Of a stretch of DNA of 64,000 nucleotides, positions 8,050 through 15,693 are shown piece after piece. The notes under the pieces are model-generated. The model was not told the DNA's origin. It did no database searches and saw nothing but the letters and a program-made list of their open reading frames with translations. A program made the position numbers and the translations under genes. Position 1 is the stretch's first letter. Each line of letters begins with the position of its first letter. The stretch comes from CAZQSL01 sp964595945 (GTDB lineage Bacteria; UBP15; UBA6099; JAJRTR01). The stretch spans positions 1 to 64,000 of the forward strand of contig CAZQSL010000001.1 in the NCBI GenBank assembly GCA_964595945.1, read 5' to 3'.

Positions 8050-9462
8050 TCAGTTTGTAACGGTTCTGATATACTCGAAACGTGCGCCGGCGATCGTGGC
8101 GAGGCCGAGCCCTTCGGCGGCTGTGATGGCGGCGCCGTAAGTAGCGCTTTCGCTGTCCATGACACTGACCGGCATGCCGAATGCGTCGGCTGCAATGCGG
8201 CACCATATTTCACTGTTTACAAGACCGTTGCCGGCGCCGACGATGCGTTTAGCGGTGGTGTATCCGAACTGTCTGTAAAAACCGGCGAGTTCCGCGACGA
8301 CACCTTCCATGACTGCTCGCGCGCGGTGGCCGAGCGAATAATTGTCCATTGAAATACCTGTGAATGCGGCGTGCCTGGATGGCTCACGCCTGGTGCCGCG
8401 CAGATATGGCTCGAATGCCAGGCCTTCGCATCCGGCAGGCACAGCCATAGCAAGACGATCGAGTGCGGCGAACATCGAGGCCCTGTCCGGAGTCGCGCCG
8501 GTGACGGCGGCTATGTCCGCCGCGATTTGATTTCGAAGCCATGTATAGCACATGCCGCCAGCAAGCGTGGGGCCGGACAACGCGAATTTCCCATTGATGA
8601 AACTGCGAGTATCGATGCCGGGCTTTTTGGAATAATCGCTCACAACCATGCTCACCTGGCTGCCAGTGCCGATGTTGAGCAGCACTGTGCCGTCGGTGTC
8701 GAAAACGCCGCTGCCGATCATTGCCATCTGGTTGTCGCCGCCGCCCGTGGTGAGTGGCGTGCCGGCCCTGAGCCCGGTGAGTGCGGCTGCTTCGGGCGAT
8801 ATTTTTCCACAGATTTCTTTCGTGTCCCTGATTTCAGGGAATAGACTGTTGTCGAGTCCGAGATTGTCGATCACATCGTAGTGCCAGACCGATTTCGCCG
8901 TGTCCATGACTCCCGAGCCGAATCCGTTGGTCACATCGGTGAAGTAACCGGTTTTGCCGGCAAGCATAAAACGGATATAATCGCCGGGAAACAGTACCCT
9001 GTCGATGCGCATGAAAAGGTCTGGATCGCAGTGGCGCGTGTGGAACAGAGTCGCGCTCATGAATCCGCTTGCCATCCTGTCGATGCCGAGGGTCGAAAAC
9101 TGATCGGGCGTAATCAGTGCCGTCATCTTTTCGATTGCGGTCTTGCCGCCGAATGTGGCATGGGGCAGATTGCAGCGGTTGTCCTGCCAGTTGATGACAG
9201 GAGCGATCGCGTCGCCATCGGCATCGAGCATCACTGTCCCGTGCATCTGGCCGGAAAACCCCACACCCGCGATGTCGTTGCCATGTTTTACGGTAAGTTC
9301 CTTAATCGCTCCACATGTGGCGGCATAAAGTATGGCTGCATCCTGAAGCGGCTCACTGTCATAGTTGCGGGCAGCGACTTCCACAAGCACCATCGTGTCG
9401 AGATCGACGAGACCGGCCTTCACGCTCTGCGTGCCGAGGTCGATTCCAAGTATGAAGGTCAT
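8050..9462 (-). CDS. FGGY-family carbohydrate kinase (xylulokinase-like)
   Basis: 470 residues. N-terminal ATPase-fold start ILGIDLGTQSVKAGL, substrate-side motif SGQMHG (70-75), and GGGDN with the probable catalytic base D243, all characteristic of xylulokinase-like FGGY kinases. It phosphorylates a sugar or polyol with ATP. ATG 9462 is chosen for a GGTGA site 5 bases upstream and because the family begins right at the first beta strand. It is the first gene of a two-gene unit with the glycyl-radical enzyme. Together they suggest uptake of an alcohol-bearing sugar, radical cleavage or dehydration, and phosphorylation; the order and substrate are unknown. SGQMHG also occurs in sedoheptulokinase-like members, so xylulose is not certain. 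Confidence 0.85.
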   Translation of the reverse strand: MTFILGIDLGTQSVKAGLVDLDTMVLVEVAARNYDSEPLQDAAILYAATCGAIKELTVKHGNDIAGVGFSGQMHGTVMLDADGDAIAPVINWQDNRCNLPHATFGGKTAIEKMTALITPDQFSTLGIDRMASGFMSATLFHTRHCDPDLFMRIDRVLFPGDYIRFMLAGKTGYFTDVTNGFGSGVMDTAKSVWHYDVIDNLGLDNSLFPEIRDTKEICGKISPEAAALTGLRAGTPLTTGGGDNQMAMIGSGVFDTDGTVLLNIGTGSQVSMVVSDYSKKPGIDTRSFINGKFALSGPTLAGGMCYTWLRNQIAADIAAVTGATPDRASMFAALDRLAMAVPAGCEGLAFEPYLRGTRREPSRHAAFTGISMDNYSLGHRARAVMEGVVAELAGFYRQFGYTTAKRIVGAGNGLVNSEIWCRIAADAFGMPVSVMDSESATYGAAITAAEGLGLATIAGARFEYIRTVTN

Positions 9463-9546
9463 AATATCACCAGTAGCAGTTAAGCACTCATAAGACTCTG
9501 GCTCATAGAAAAAGGCTTTCTGCCAGTGAGAAATCGTGCGGACAAC

Positions 9547-9560
9547 GTTAACGCTAACTC
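9547..9560. promoter_or_regulatory. Putative LacI-family operator O1
   Basis: GTTAACGCTAACTC contains a near-palindrome (GTTAACGCTAAC against its complement GTTAGCGTTAAC) with the central CG usual for LacI-family operators. It begins about 7 bases beyond the -10 box of the kinase promoter, so a bound repressor would block transcription start. 13 of its 14 bases match O2 at 9701-9714. Confidence 0.65.
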
Positions 9561-9566
9561 TGTCCA

Positions 9567-9595
9567 ATATTATCATCTATTTTCCGAAAAGTCAA
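9567..9595 (-). promoter_or_regulatory. Promoter of the kinase/glycyl-radical enzyme unit
   Basis: On the minus strand, TTGACT (9595-9590), a 17-base spacer, then TAATAT (9572-9567). The start site should fall inside operator O1. Confidence 0.7.
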
Positions 9596-9700
9596 TCAGG
9601 GCCTTCTTTACTCGGTAATCAGTCTGTCAACAGGGCATTTGGTGCTTGCCGTTGCCGTTTTACCGGATTGCCGGAGGCAACCAATTTTGTCCTTTTCAGA

Positions 9701-9714
9701 GCTAACGCTAACTC
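9701..9714. promoter_or_regulatory. Putative LacI-family operator O2
   Basis: GCTAACGCTAACTC, a near copy of O1 in the same orientation, 154 bases away and 97 bases before the regulator start. It could allow repression by looping and autoregulation of the regulator gene. The rest of the 348-base divergent gap shows nothing further that I can name. Confidence 0.6.
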
Positions 9715-9810
9715 ATCTGTGGTATATTGTTTATTCGGATGAGACATGGCGCCGCTGATCATGATAATCGTGCGGCGCTACAGCGGTAAACTGAGTGGAG
9801 GACATGAGAG

Positions 9811-10857
9811 TTGGCAAAAAAGGCGAATGACGGGACTGCGAGAGTAGGAATCAAGGATATCGCACTCGCGTGCGGACTGACACCGATGTCTGTGTCGCGC
9901 GCACTGCGAAATGCTCGTGGCGTGAGCGGGGAAACGCGAGAAAAGGTGCTGAAGATCGCCCGTGAAATGGGCTATGTGCCCAATATTATCGCGAGCAATC
10001 TCGTCAGTGGCAAAACCTGCACCATCGGTGTCATAGTGCCGGACATAGCCCACAATTTTTTCCATCAGATCATCGAATCCATCGAGGTCGAGCTTTCCGA
10101 GTCCGACTACCGGATGCTGCTGAGCTGTTCGTTTGAGGAGCCCGTCAAGGAAATGATGCTCGTGCGCACCATGCTCGAACGCCGCGTCGACGGCATCATC
10201 ATCGCTCCTGCTTCCACTGTCGACAGCACGAAAGCGCTCGACATGATCATCGGTTACCATACTCCAGTCGTGCTTATCGACCGGGTTGTCCCGGGCTACG
10301 ATGTCAGCAGCGTTATCGTTGACGACTACACCGGAGCGCGAGACATGGTAGCGCATCTTTTCAACCAGGGATACAGGCGAATTGCTCACATCGGCGGCAC
10401 GCCGAATGTATGGACTGCCGACGAACGATATCGCGGCTATATCGACGCACTTAAAAAATGCAGGCTAAAACCCGTAACCGACATCATCCTCCGCATGGGA
10501 TTCACCATAAAACACGGGGAGACCGCCATGGAGCGCCTGCTTGCGCTTGACAACCCGCCCGATGCCATTTTCAGTGCGAATGACCCCATGGCACTCGGCG
10601 CATACAAGGTTTTGCGAAAACGCGGCATCCGTATTCCGCAGGAAATCGGACTCGCCGGCTTTTCCGACATTTTCGAAACCGAGCTGCTTGCCGTGCCGCT
10701 CTCGACCGTTTCTCAGGACGCAGTCGCCATCGGCCGCCATGCTGCCCGCATCATGTTGTCGCATATCAGAAATCAAGACTGCCACGAGTCCGGCAATCCC
10801 GTCAAACAGGTCATCAAAACCAATCTTGTCATCAGAGAATCTTCGCTCAAGAACTGA
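9811..10857 (+). CDS. LacI/GalR-family transcriptional regulator
   Basis: 348 residues. N-terminal helix-turn-helix (IKDIALACGLTPMSVSRALRN) with the hinge helix IIASNL, then a periplasmic-binding-protein-like sensor domain (IGVIVPDIAHNFFHQIIES ... SANDPMALGAYKVLRKRGIRIPQEIGLAGFSD). It binds DNA as a dimer and responds to a small sugar-like ligand. The start is TTG at 9811, set by GGAGG 9 bases upstream; a nearby ATG at 9804 is out of frame. It diverges from the kinase/glycyl-radical enzyme unit and very probably represses it through the sites at 9547 and 9701. The inducer is unknown and is presumably the substrate of that pathway or its phosphate. Confidence 0.92.
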   Translation: MAKKANDGTARVGIKDIALACGLTPMSVSRALRNARGVSGETREKVLKIAREMGYVPNIIASNLVSGKTCTIGVIVPDIAHNFFHQIIESIEVELSESDYRMLLSCSFEEPVKEMMLVRTMLERRVDGIIIAPASTVDSTKALDMIIGYHTPVVLIDRVVPGYDVSSVIVDDYTGARDMVAHLFNQGYRRIAHIGGTPNVWTADERYRGYIDALKKCRLKPVTDIILRMGFTIKHGETAMERLLALDNPPDAIFSANDPMALGAYKVLRKRGIRIPQEIGLAGFSDIFETELLAVPLSTVSQDAVAIGRHAARIMLSHIRNQDCHESGNPVKQVIKTNLVIRESSLKN

Positions 10858-11090
10858 GAAAACGGATTTGACACGGGAGTCCTCCGGACTGTTATATTTC
10901 GCTATTCCAGTGAGCGGACAAGTGCCTGTCGCACGTATATCGAGTTGCGTCCAGGATGATGGCATGATTGGGGGGGCAGCCCCGCCCTATATCCCAAAGC
11001 GGTAAACTATGGTGAATGCCAGAACCTATTCGGAGCTCATTATCTTCAATATAAACGCGATCCGGTATCAGCAGATGTGTAGCCTGGGGA

Positions 11091-11828
11091 TCAGAATATG
11101 CACTTGGAGGCGTTTTGCTGCAACCACATAATGTGCGATTTGTATTCGGGTATGATCGACGCGACGAGAGCCCAGTATTGGGGTGAATGATTGGGGTGGA
11201 CGAGATGAGCGAGTTCGTGCACGAGGAGGTAGTCGATTACGGCAGAGGGCGCGAGGAGGATGCGTGTGGAGACCATGATCGTGCCGTCCGACGAGCAACT
11301 GCCCCACCGTGAGGTTGCGTGACGCATCTTGACGCGGTTGATTTTTCGCTGGAAATGTAGTTCGTTGAGTTCGTATATACGTCGCTCAATGACGGGTTTG
11401 AATCTCCGGGCGAGCAGTTTCGAGATGAGGGTTGTGACCACTTTTTTTCGTTCGGGAGGCGCGAGGGATTCGGGTATTGCGATGGCGATTGTCGTATTGT
11501 CCATTTCAGCGACAGCATTCTGCGCGCAATGGGTTGTGATGTTGATGGCTAATGATGTGCCCATGATCGTGAGCGTGTCACCGTCGGTGGTTGTGCCGGG
11601 GAGGAGATGTGCATAATCAGCGGGATTTGCCTCGATGCGAGTGACGGCCCAGAGCTTGAGTTGTTCGATGGTTTTGAGGCGTTCATTTTTCGGCATGGCA
11701 GACGCGACACGGATTATGATGCCTGACTGGCGTATGGTGACGCGGCAGTTGGTGCGGTGCTCGGTGATGATGCGGAGTGGATACAGCGCGCCAGCGGCGG
11801 AGATGGTGGAGTGTTCGGTGGCAGGCAA
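11091..11828 (-). CDS. YgjP-like M48-type metallopeptidase domain protein
   Basis: 245 residues, the size usual for the YgjP/DUF45 family. The C-terminal part holds RWGSC followed by the zinc site HELAH (204-208) with a third His at 214 (HELAHLVHPNH), then WALVASIIPEYK, all family hallmarks. Members are cytoplasmic putative zinc peptidases related to SprT and M48, often linked to restriction or stress loci, with largely unknown targets. The start appears to be TTG at 11828 with GGAG 8 bases upstream; a later ATG (residue 44) would truncate the N-terminal domain. It stands alone, convergent with the LacI gene and divergent from the DAHP synthase gene. The 233 bases after the LacI gene hold only a weak AGTCC/GGACT hairpin. 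Confidence 0.8.
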   Translation of the reverse strand: MPATEHSTISAAGALYPLRIITEHRTNCRVTIRQSGIIIRVASAMPKNERLKTIEQLKLWAVTRIEANPADYAHLLPGTTTDGDTLTIMGTSLAINITTHCAQNAVAEMDNTTIAIAIPESLAPPERKKVVTTLISKLLARRFKPVIERRIYELNELHFQRKINRVKMRHATSRWGSCSSDGTIMVSTRILLAPSAVIDYLLVHELAHLVHPNHSPQYWALVASIIPEYKSHIMWLQQNASKCIF

Positions 11829-11950
11829 AAGATGGCTCCAGTCTTTCTTTCCAATAATTATGATGGTTTCCGGCCTTGTGTAAACAGTATCATTTTATGC
11901 GAGGTAGCGTATAATTATTCGCGGGGATGGCAAGTCATGGAGGCTGTCAG

Positions 11951-12964
11951 ATGCTGATTGTACTGAAACAGAATGCTGGAACAGAAGAAATCGCCGAAGT
12001 CGAAAGCAAGGTGCGCGAACTCGGATACACGCCGTATGCGATCCGGGGGGCGCAACGTGTGGCGATCGGTGTGCTCGGCAACGAGAATCAGATCGATTCC
12101 ACGCCGCTCGAAGGGCTGGACTGTGTGATCGAGATCATCCATGTGTCCAAGCCGTACAAACTTGTGGGGCGTGAGTTTCGTGGCGGACTCTCATCGGTCA
12201 GCATCGGGGAAGTGAAAGTCGGCGGCGGAGCGGTTGTCGTGATGGCAGGACCGTGTGCCGTCGAGAGCGAAGATCAGATAGTGTCGACGGCTCTCGCGGT
12301 CAAAGCGGCTGGGGCGAGTGTCCTCCGGGGCGGCGCGTTTAAGCCCCGCACGTCTCCTTATGCCTTTCAGGGGCATGGTGTCGACGGGCTCAAGATGCTC
12401 GCTGCCGCGCGTCAGGCAAGCGGATTGCCGTTTGTCACTGAAATTATCGACGAACACTCGCTCGAAGCCGGTGTCGAATGGGCAGATGCACTCCAGATCG
12501 GAGCTCGCAACATGCAGAATTTCGCGCTGCTCCGGCACGTTGGCCAGACGTCGAAACCCATTGTACTCAAACGTGGTATTTCGGCAACGGTCAAGGATAT
12601 GCTCATGTCAGCCGAGTATATCATGAGCGAGGGCAATGAGCGGGTGATACTGTGCGAACGTGGTATCCGCACGTTTTCCGACGCGTCGCGCAACACGCTC
12701 GATATATGCGCCGTGCCTTATATCCGCAGCGAAAGCCATCTGCCAGTGATAGTCGATCCGAGCCATTCGATGGGGATAGCTGACAAGGTGACGGCGATTG
12801 CCCGCGCGGGTGTGGCGGTTGGCTCGGACGGCCTGATGGTCGAGGTGCATCCAGATCCGAAGCGCGCACGTAGCGACGGCGCTCAGTCACTCAGCTTCGG
12901 ACAGTTCGAGACGCTCATGGGCGAAGTCCGCAAGATCGCCGGGGCGATCGGCAAAACGATATAG
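11951..12964 (+). CDS. aroF: 3-deoxy-7-phosphoheptulonate (DAHP) synthase, type I-beta
   Basis: 337 residues. An N-terminal ferredoxin-like regulatory domain (MLIVLKQNAGTEEIAEVESKV, about residues 1-75) is joined to the TIM-barrel synthase (VVVMAGPCAVES, LRGGAFKPRTSPYAFQG, PVIVDPSHSMG). This is the AroF/DAHPS arrangement of Thermotoga and Bacillus relatives. It condenses phosphoenolpyruvate and erythrose-4-phosphate in the first step of aromatic amino-acid synthesis; the N-terminal domain usually gives feedback inhibition by Tyr or Phe. ATG 11951 has GGAGG 7 bases upstream, and a TATAAT lies at 11910. It is not in an operon with other shikimate genes. Confidence 0.95.
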   Translation: MLIVLKQNAGTEEIAEVESKVRELGYTPYAIRGAQRVAIGVLGNENQIDSTPLEGLDCVIEIIHVSKPYKLVGREFRGGLSSVSIGEVKVGGGAVVVMAGPCAVESEDQIVSTALAVKAAGASVLRGGAFKPRTSPYAFQGHGVDGLKMLAAARQASGLPFVTEIIDEHSLEAGVEWADALQIGARNMQNFALLRHVGQTSKPIVLKRGISATVKDMLMSAEYIMSEGNERVILCERGIRTFSDASRNTLDICAVPYIRSESHLPVIVDPSHSMGIADKVTAIARAGVAVGSDGLMVEVHPDPKRARSDGAQSLSFGQFETLMGEVRKIAGAIGKTI

Positions 12965-13071
12965 AGTTAAGCGGTGAAGTTTGACGCTGTGTTTTTTTTG
13001 TCATAAAATCCGTTAACGATTGCGCGCCGCGCGAAAACCGTTTCCATCGGGCGGGGCAGGGAGATCAGCCA

Positions 13072-13794
13072 ATGGAAAATCTCTACAGTGTGCTGGGCGT
13101 CGACGAAAACGCCACTCAGGATGACATCAAAAAGGCGTATCGTCAGAACGCGAAAATCTTTCATCCCGATCTCGAAACTGGAGACGCAGAAAGATTCCGT
13201 ACACTCAATCACGCATATACCGTGCTCTCATCGCCAGAAAGCCGTCGTGACTATGACATGACGCTCCGCAACTATCGTAGCGGCGGCGGCGGGATCGACG
13301 GCTATGTCAATGAAGTCTACATGGCTGACAGCGGGCAGCTAAACGCCGTCATGCGCGACCTCCTCAGACAGGGCCGCATGACCCGGGTCCGGCTCAAACG
13401 CAATGGCAAGGTCGTCACCGATATCCCCCTGACGGCTGCGGCTATCATGACTATCGGCGGTTTTTTTCTCTCGCCACTTGCAGCCATCGCCATCAATTTC
13501 GGCGTAGGCGCTCTCTTTCAGATCGAAGTCCGGAATGAAATTATGGAATCCTATGAAGCAGCCGTCGAAGCTCACAACAGAGGAGACCTCGCCGCTGCCG
13601 AGTCAGGCTACCTTCGCGCGCTCGAACTCAGCGAATACTTTATCCCCGCGCGACTCAACCTCGGCATGCTTTACCGCCAGCTTGGCGAAAACCGCAAGGC
13701 CGAACAGTGTTTTCGTGAAGTCCTCAAAGTAGCGCCCTTCGGAGATATCGGCGACATGGCGCGTACCAATCTCGAAAACATAAGAGGCTTCTGA
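13072..13794 (+). CDS. J-domain protein with membrane segment and TPR repeats
   Basis: 240 residues. Residues 1-68 are a J domain with the HPD motif at 31-33 (YSVLGVDENATQDDIKKAYR ... HPD), expected to stimulate a DnaK/Hsp70 ATPase. A hydrophobic stretch at about 118-148 (PLTAAAIMTIGGFF) probably inserts in the membrane. The C-terminal 90 residues contain at least two TPR repeats (YEAAVEAHNRGDLAAAESGY ... ARLNLGMLYRQLGENRKAEQCF). There is no G/F region or zinc finger, so it is a type III J-protein, not DnaJ. It likely recruits Hsp70 to the inner membrane or to a partner held by the TPRs. A small membrane protein follows 7 bases later and may be that partner. Confidence 0.82.
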   Translation: MENLYSVLGVDENATQDDIKKAYRQNAKIFHPDLETGDAERFRTLNHAYTVLSSPESRRDYDMTLRNYRSGGGGIDGYVNEVYMADSGQLNAVMRDLLRQGRMTRVRLKRNGKVVTDIPLTAAAIMTIGGFFLSPLAAIAINFGVGALFQIEVRNEIMESYEAAVEAHNRGDLAAAESGYLRALELSEYFIPARLNLGMLYRQLGENRKAEQCFREVLKVAPFGDIGDMARTNLENIRGF

Positions 13795-13801
13795 CCACTA
13801 T

Positions 13802-14389
13802 ATGCTCATCAACACCATCATCCCGGTCGCACTTGCCATCGCCGCAGCCATCGGCGCCGCCAACTGGCCTGGATTTATTTCCATCGCACCGTTGTTTGCC
13901 GCCATTCCTGCGGTGGCGTTTCTCGTATTCGTTTTCACCTCAAGCGTCAAAGTAAAACAAACCACTGGCATTGCTCTCAACTTTTTCGTTGTTTTCTGGC
14001 TGATCATTGGCGGATACTATATCACTCCGTCGGGTATCCATGCGAGTATCCCGCGCATGGATGTCGAAAACCGGCCTATCTCAGAACTCATCGGCGGCTT
14101 CAGCCGCGAAATTCCGGAAGTGACCATCGAGTGTGATCCATCGGTGTGCGACCGCACGGTCACCATCCATACCATTGCTCCAGTTACCCTCTCGCAGATG
14201 CTTTTTCTCATTGATGCCAAAGCCGGTACTTTTCACAAAATCGAGATTGACCGCCGCGCTGGCAAGACCATAGCGCGTGACTATAAAATCAGGGTCATCA
14301 TCACGCCCGGTCCCGAAAAAACAAATCGTACAGACCATCACGATATCGAAAACCATTGCGGCTCCCCGGCTCAGGCGGAGGCACTGTAA
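13802..14389 (+). CDS. Membrane protein of unknown function
   Basis: 195 residues, not recognised. Three hydrophobic segments lie in the first 75 residues (IIPVALAIAAAIGAANW, IAPLFAAIPAVAFLVFVFTS, IALNFFVVFWLIIGGYY). A soluble domain of about 115 residues follows, with a Cys pair (ECDPSVC) and a pattern of short beta strands, probably outside the cytoplasm. It lies 7 bases after the J-domain/TPR gene, so the two are likely cotranscribed and may act together at the membrane. A GC-rich inverted repeat without a T-tract lies just after the stop. Confidence 0.6.
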   Translation: MLINTIIPVALAIAAAIGAANWPGFISIAPLFAAIPAVAFLVFVFTSSVKVKQTTGIALNFFVVFWLIIGGYYITPSGIHASIPRMDVENRPISELIGGFSREIPEVTIECDPSVCDRTVTIHTIAPVTLSQMLFLIDAKAGTFHKIEIDRRAGKTIARDYKIRVIITPGPEKTNRTDHHDIENHCGSPAQAEAL

Positions 14390-14478
14390 CACCCCCCGTC
14401 GCAGATGGGGCGGGGAGTGGGATAATGTGCTTCGCGCCTGAATGATTCGAGGGCAAGTATCGCAGGAGCAGTCCTTGA

Positions 14479-15459
14479 TTACACTTTTATAGCGTGGACG
14501 AGGAGTTTGTATCCGAGGTTGTTGTCGAATATGAATTTTTCGATTTTTGCGCGCAGGTCGCCGTCGATGGAAAAGTCGGAGTCGGAGCGTCGTTCGTGGT
14601 ATGGGTTGCGGTAGTTGAGGTAAGTGAGCATTTCTTCCATCTGACTGAGTTGCGTGGAAACTGATTCGACGGCGAATCCGCTCTGGCGAAGGAGTTCGGT
14701 GAGGGTGTCGGGGTCGAAGTACCAGAGGTGGTTGCGGCCGCCGAAGCAGGCGCAGTCCTGGCGGAGCATGCGGGCGGAAAGTGCGTTGCGGTTGGGCACG
14801 AGGATTGACAGCAGTCCGCCGGGGGTGAGGAGCGCGGCGATCTGTTCGATGATGCCGCGAGGGTCGGGGATATGTTCGAGGACTTCCCAGAGGGTGATGG
14901 CGTCGAATTGGCCGGGGGCGAATCCGCATTCATCGAGGAGTTTCTTGTGGATATCGAGTCCGAGGGTGTTCTTAGCGTATTCGTAGGCCCTGTTGTTGAG
15001 TTCGAGACCGGTAGTATGCCAGCCGCGTTTGCGGGCGACATCGAGGAAGATGCCGACCGAACAGCCGACATCGAGGACCCGGCGGCCCGTGATGAGTCGC
15101 TCCATGTCTTCGCAGCATTTTGTGAATTTGTTGACGTCATAGTCGATTTCCGTGTTGCTGAGGAGGACTTCGACCCAGATGTCGGCTGATGCGCCGCAGT
15201 CATAGTACTCATTGAGTTTGCCGGTTTCGCACTGCGGGTTGACATAGAGGAGCCCGCATTTGTTGCATTTGACGAACGTAAAGCCTTCCTTGACGAAAAC
15301 GGGGGTAGCATCGTCGATGTTGCAGACGGCGCAGTTGACGTGGTGGTGGAGCTCGGGCTTGAGCATGCCGCGTTCGTCCTGTATCATGGCGAGTTCTTTT
15401 GCGACCTGGCGCCAGTATCGGTCGCGGCCGGTTGACTCTACGAAATCTTTTGTGGACAT
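14479..15459 (-). CDS. SAM-dependent methyltransferase with N-terminal zinc ribbon
   Basis: 326 residues. A CxxC...CxxC zinc ribbon (C43, C46, C65, C68) is followed by a class I methyltransferase domain with the SAM-binding loop VLDVGCSVGIF (about 127-137), the acidic end of strand 2 (TGLELNNRAYEYA) and LWEVLEHIPDP. This layout is frequent among sugar and small-molecule C- or O-methyltransferases in surface-polysaccharide and natural-product clusters. No such cluster surrounds it here, so the substrate is unknown. It is convergent with the membrane-protein gene and divergent from the glycerol-3-phosphate dehydrogenase-like gene. Confidence 0.8.
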   Translation of the reverse strand: MSTKDFVESTGRDRYWRQVAKELAMIQDERGMLKPELHHHVNCAVCNIDDATPVFVKEGFTFVKCNKCGLLYVNPQCETGKLNEYYDCGASADIWVEVLLSNTEIDYDVNKFTKCCEDMERLITGRRVLDVGCSVGIFLDVARKRGWHTTGLELNNRAYEYAKNTLGLDIHKKLLDECGFAPGQFDAITLWEVLEHIPDPRGIIEQIAALLTPGGLLSILVPNRNALSARMLRQDCACFGGRNHLWYFDPDTLTELLRQSGFAVESVSTQLSQMEEMLTYLNYRNPYHERRSDSDFSIDGDLRAKIEKFIFDNNLGYKLLVHAIKV

Positions 15460-15607
15460 GGTATGGGGTTCTCACTTTTCAGTCATTTTGCATACAAACA
15501 CCGAGAGACATTTTATTTAATGGGGTGATGAGATGTCAAACATCGACGAAAACGGGTGGGGATGCCTGTTGAGCCGGACAAGGCCCTTAAAAAAAGCGCG
15601 CGGGCGT

Positions 15608-15635
15608 TTGCAAATTTTTATGTCAAGTCTATACT
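15608..15635 (+). promoter_or_regulatory. Promoter of the glycerol-3-phosphate dehydrogenase-like gene
   Basis: TTGCAA (15608-15613), 16-base spacer, TATACT (15630-15635). A GGAGG ribosome site precedes the ATG at 15694. Confidence 0.5.
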
Positions 15636-15693
15636 TATACTTGTGAAATAATGTGCAAAACAAAAACGCATAACAACGGAGGGATGGCACGTA

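Noticed and set aside
8010..8213. N-terminal extension of the glycyl-radical enzyme
   Set aside because: It overlaps the end of the kinase gene and lacks family similarity; ATG 8009 has a good ribosome site.
14390..14430. GC-rich inverted repeat after the membrane-protein gene
   Set aside because: Weak stem with no T-tract; not called as a terminator.
15533..15646. 37-residue frame upstream of the GPD1-like gene, with a GGTGATG-like site
   Set aside because: It contains the predicted promoter of that gene and has no recognisable sequence.
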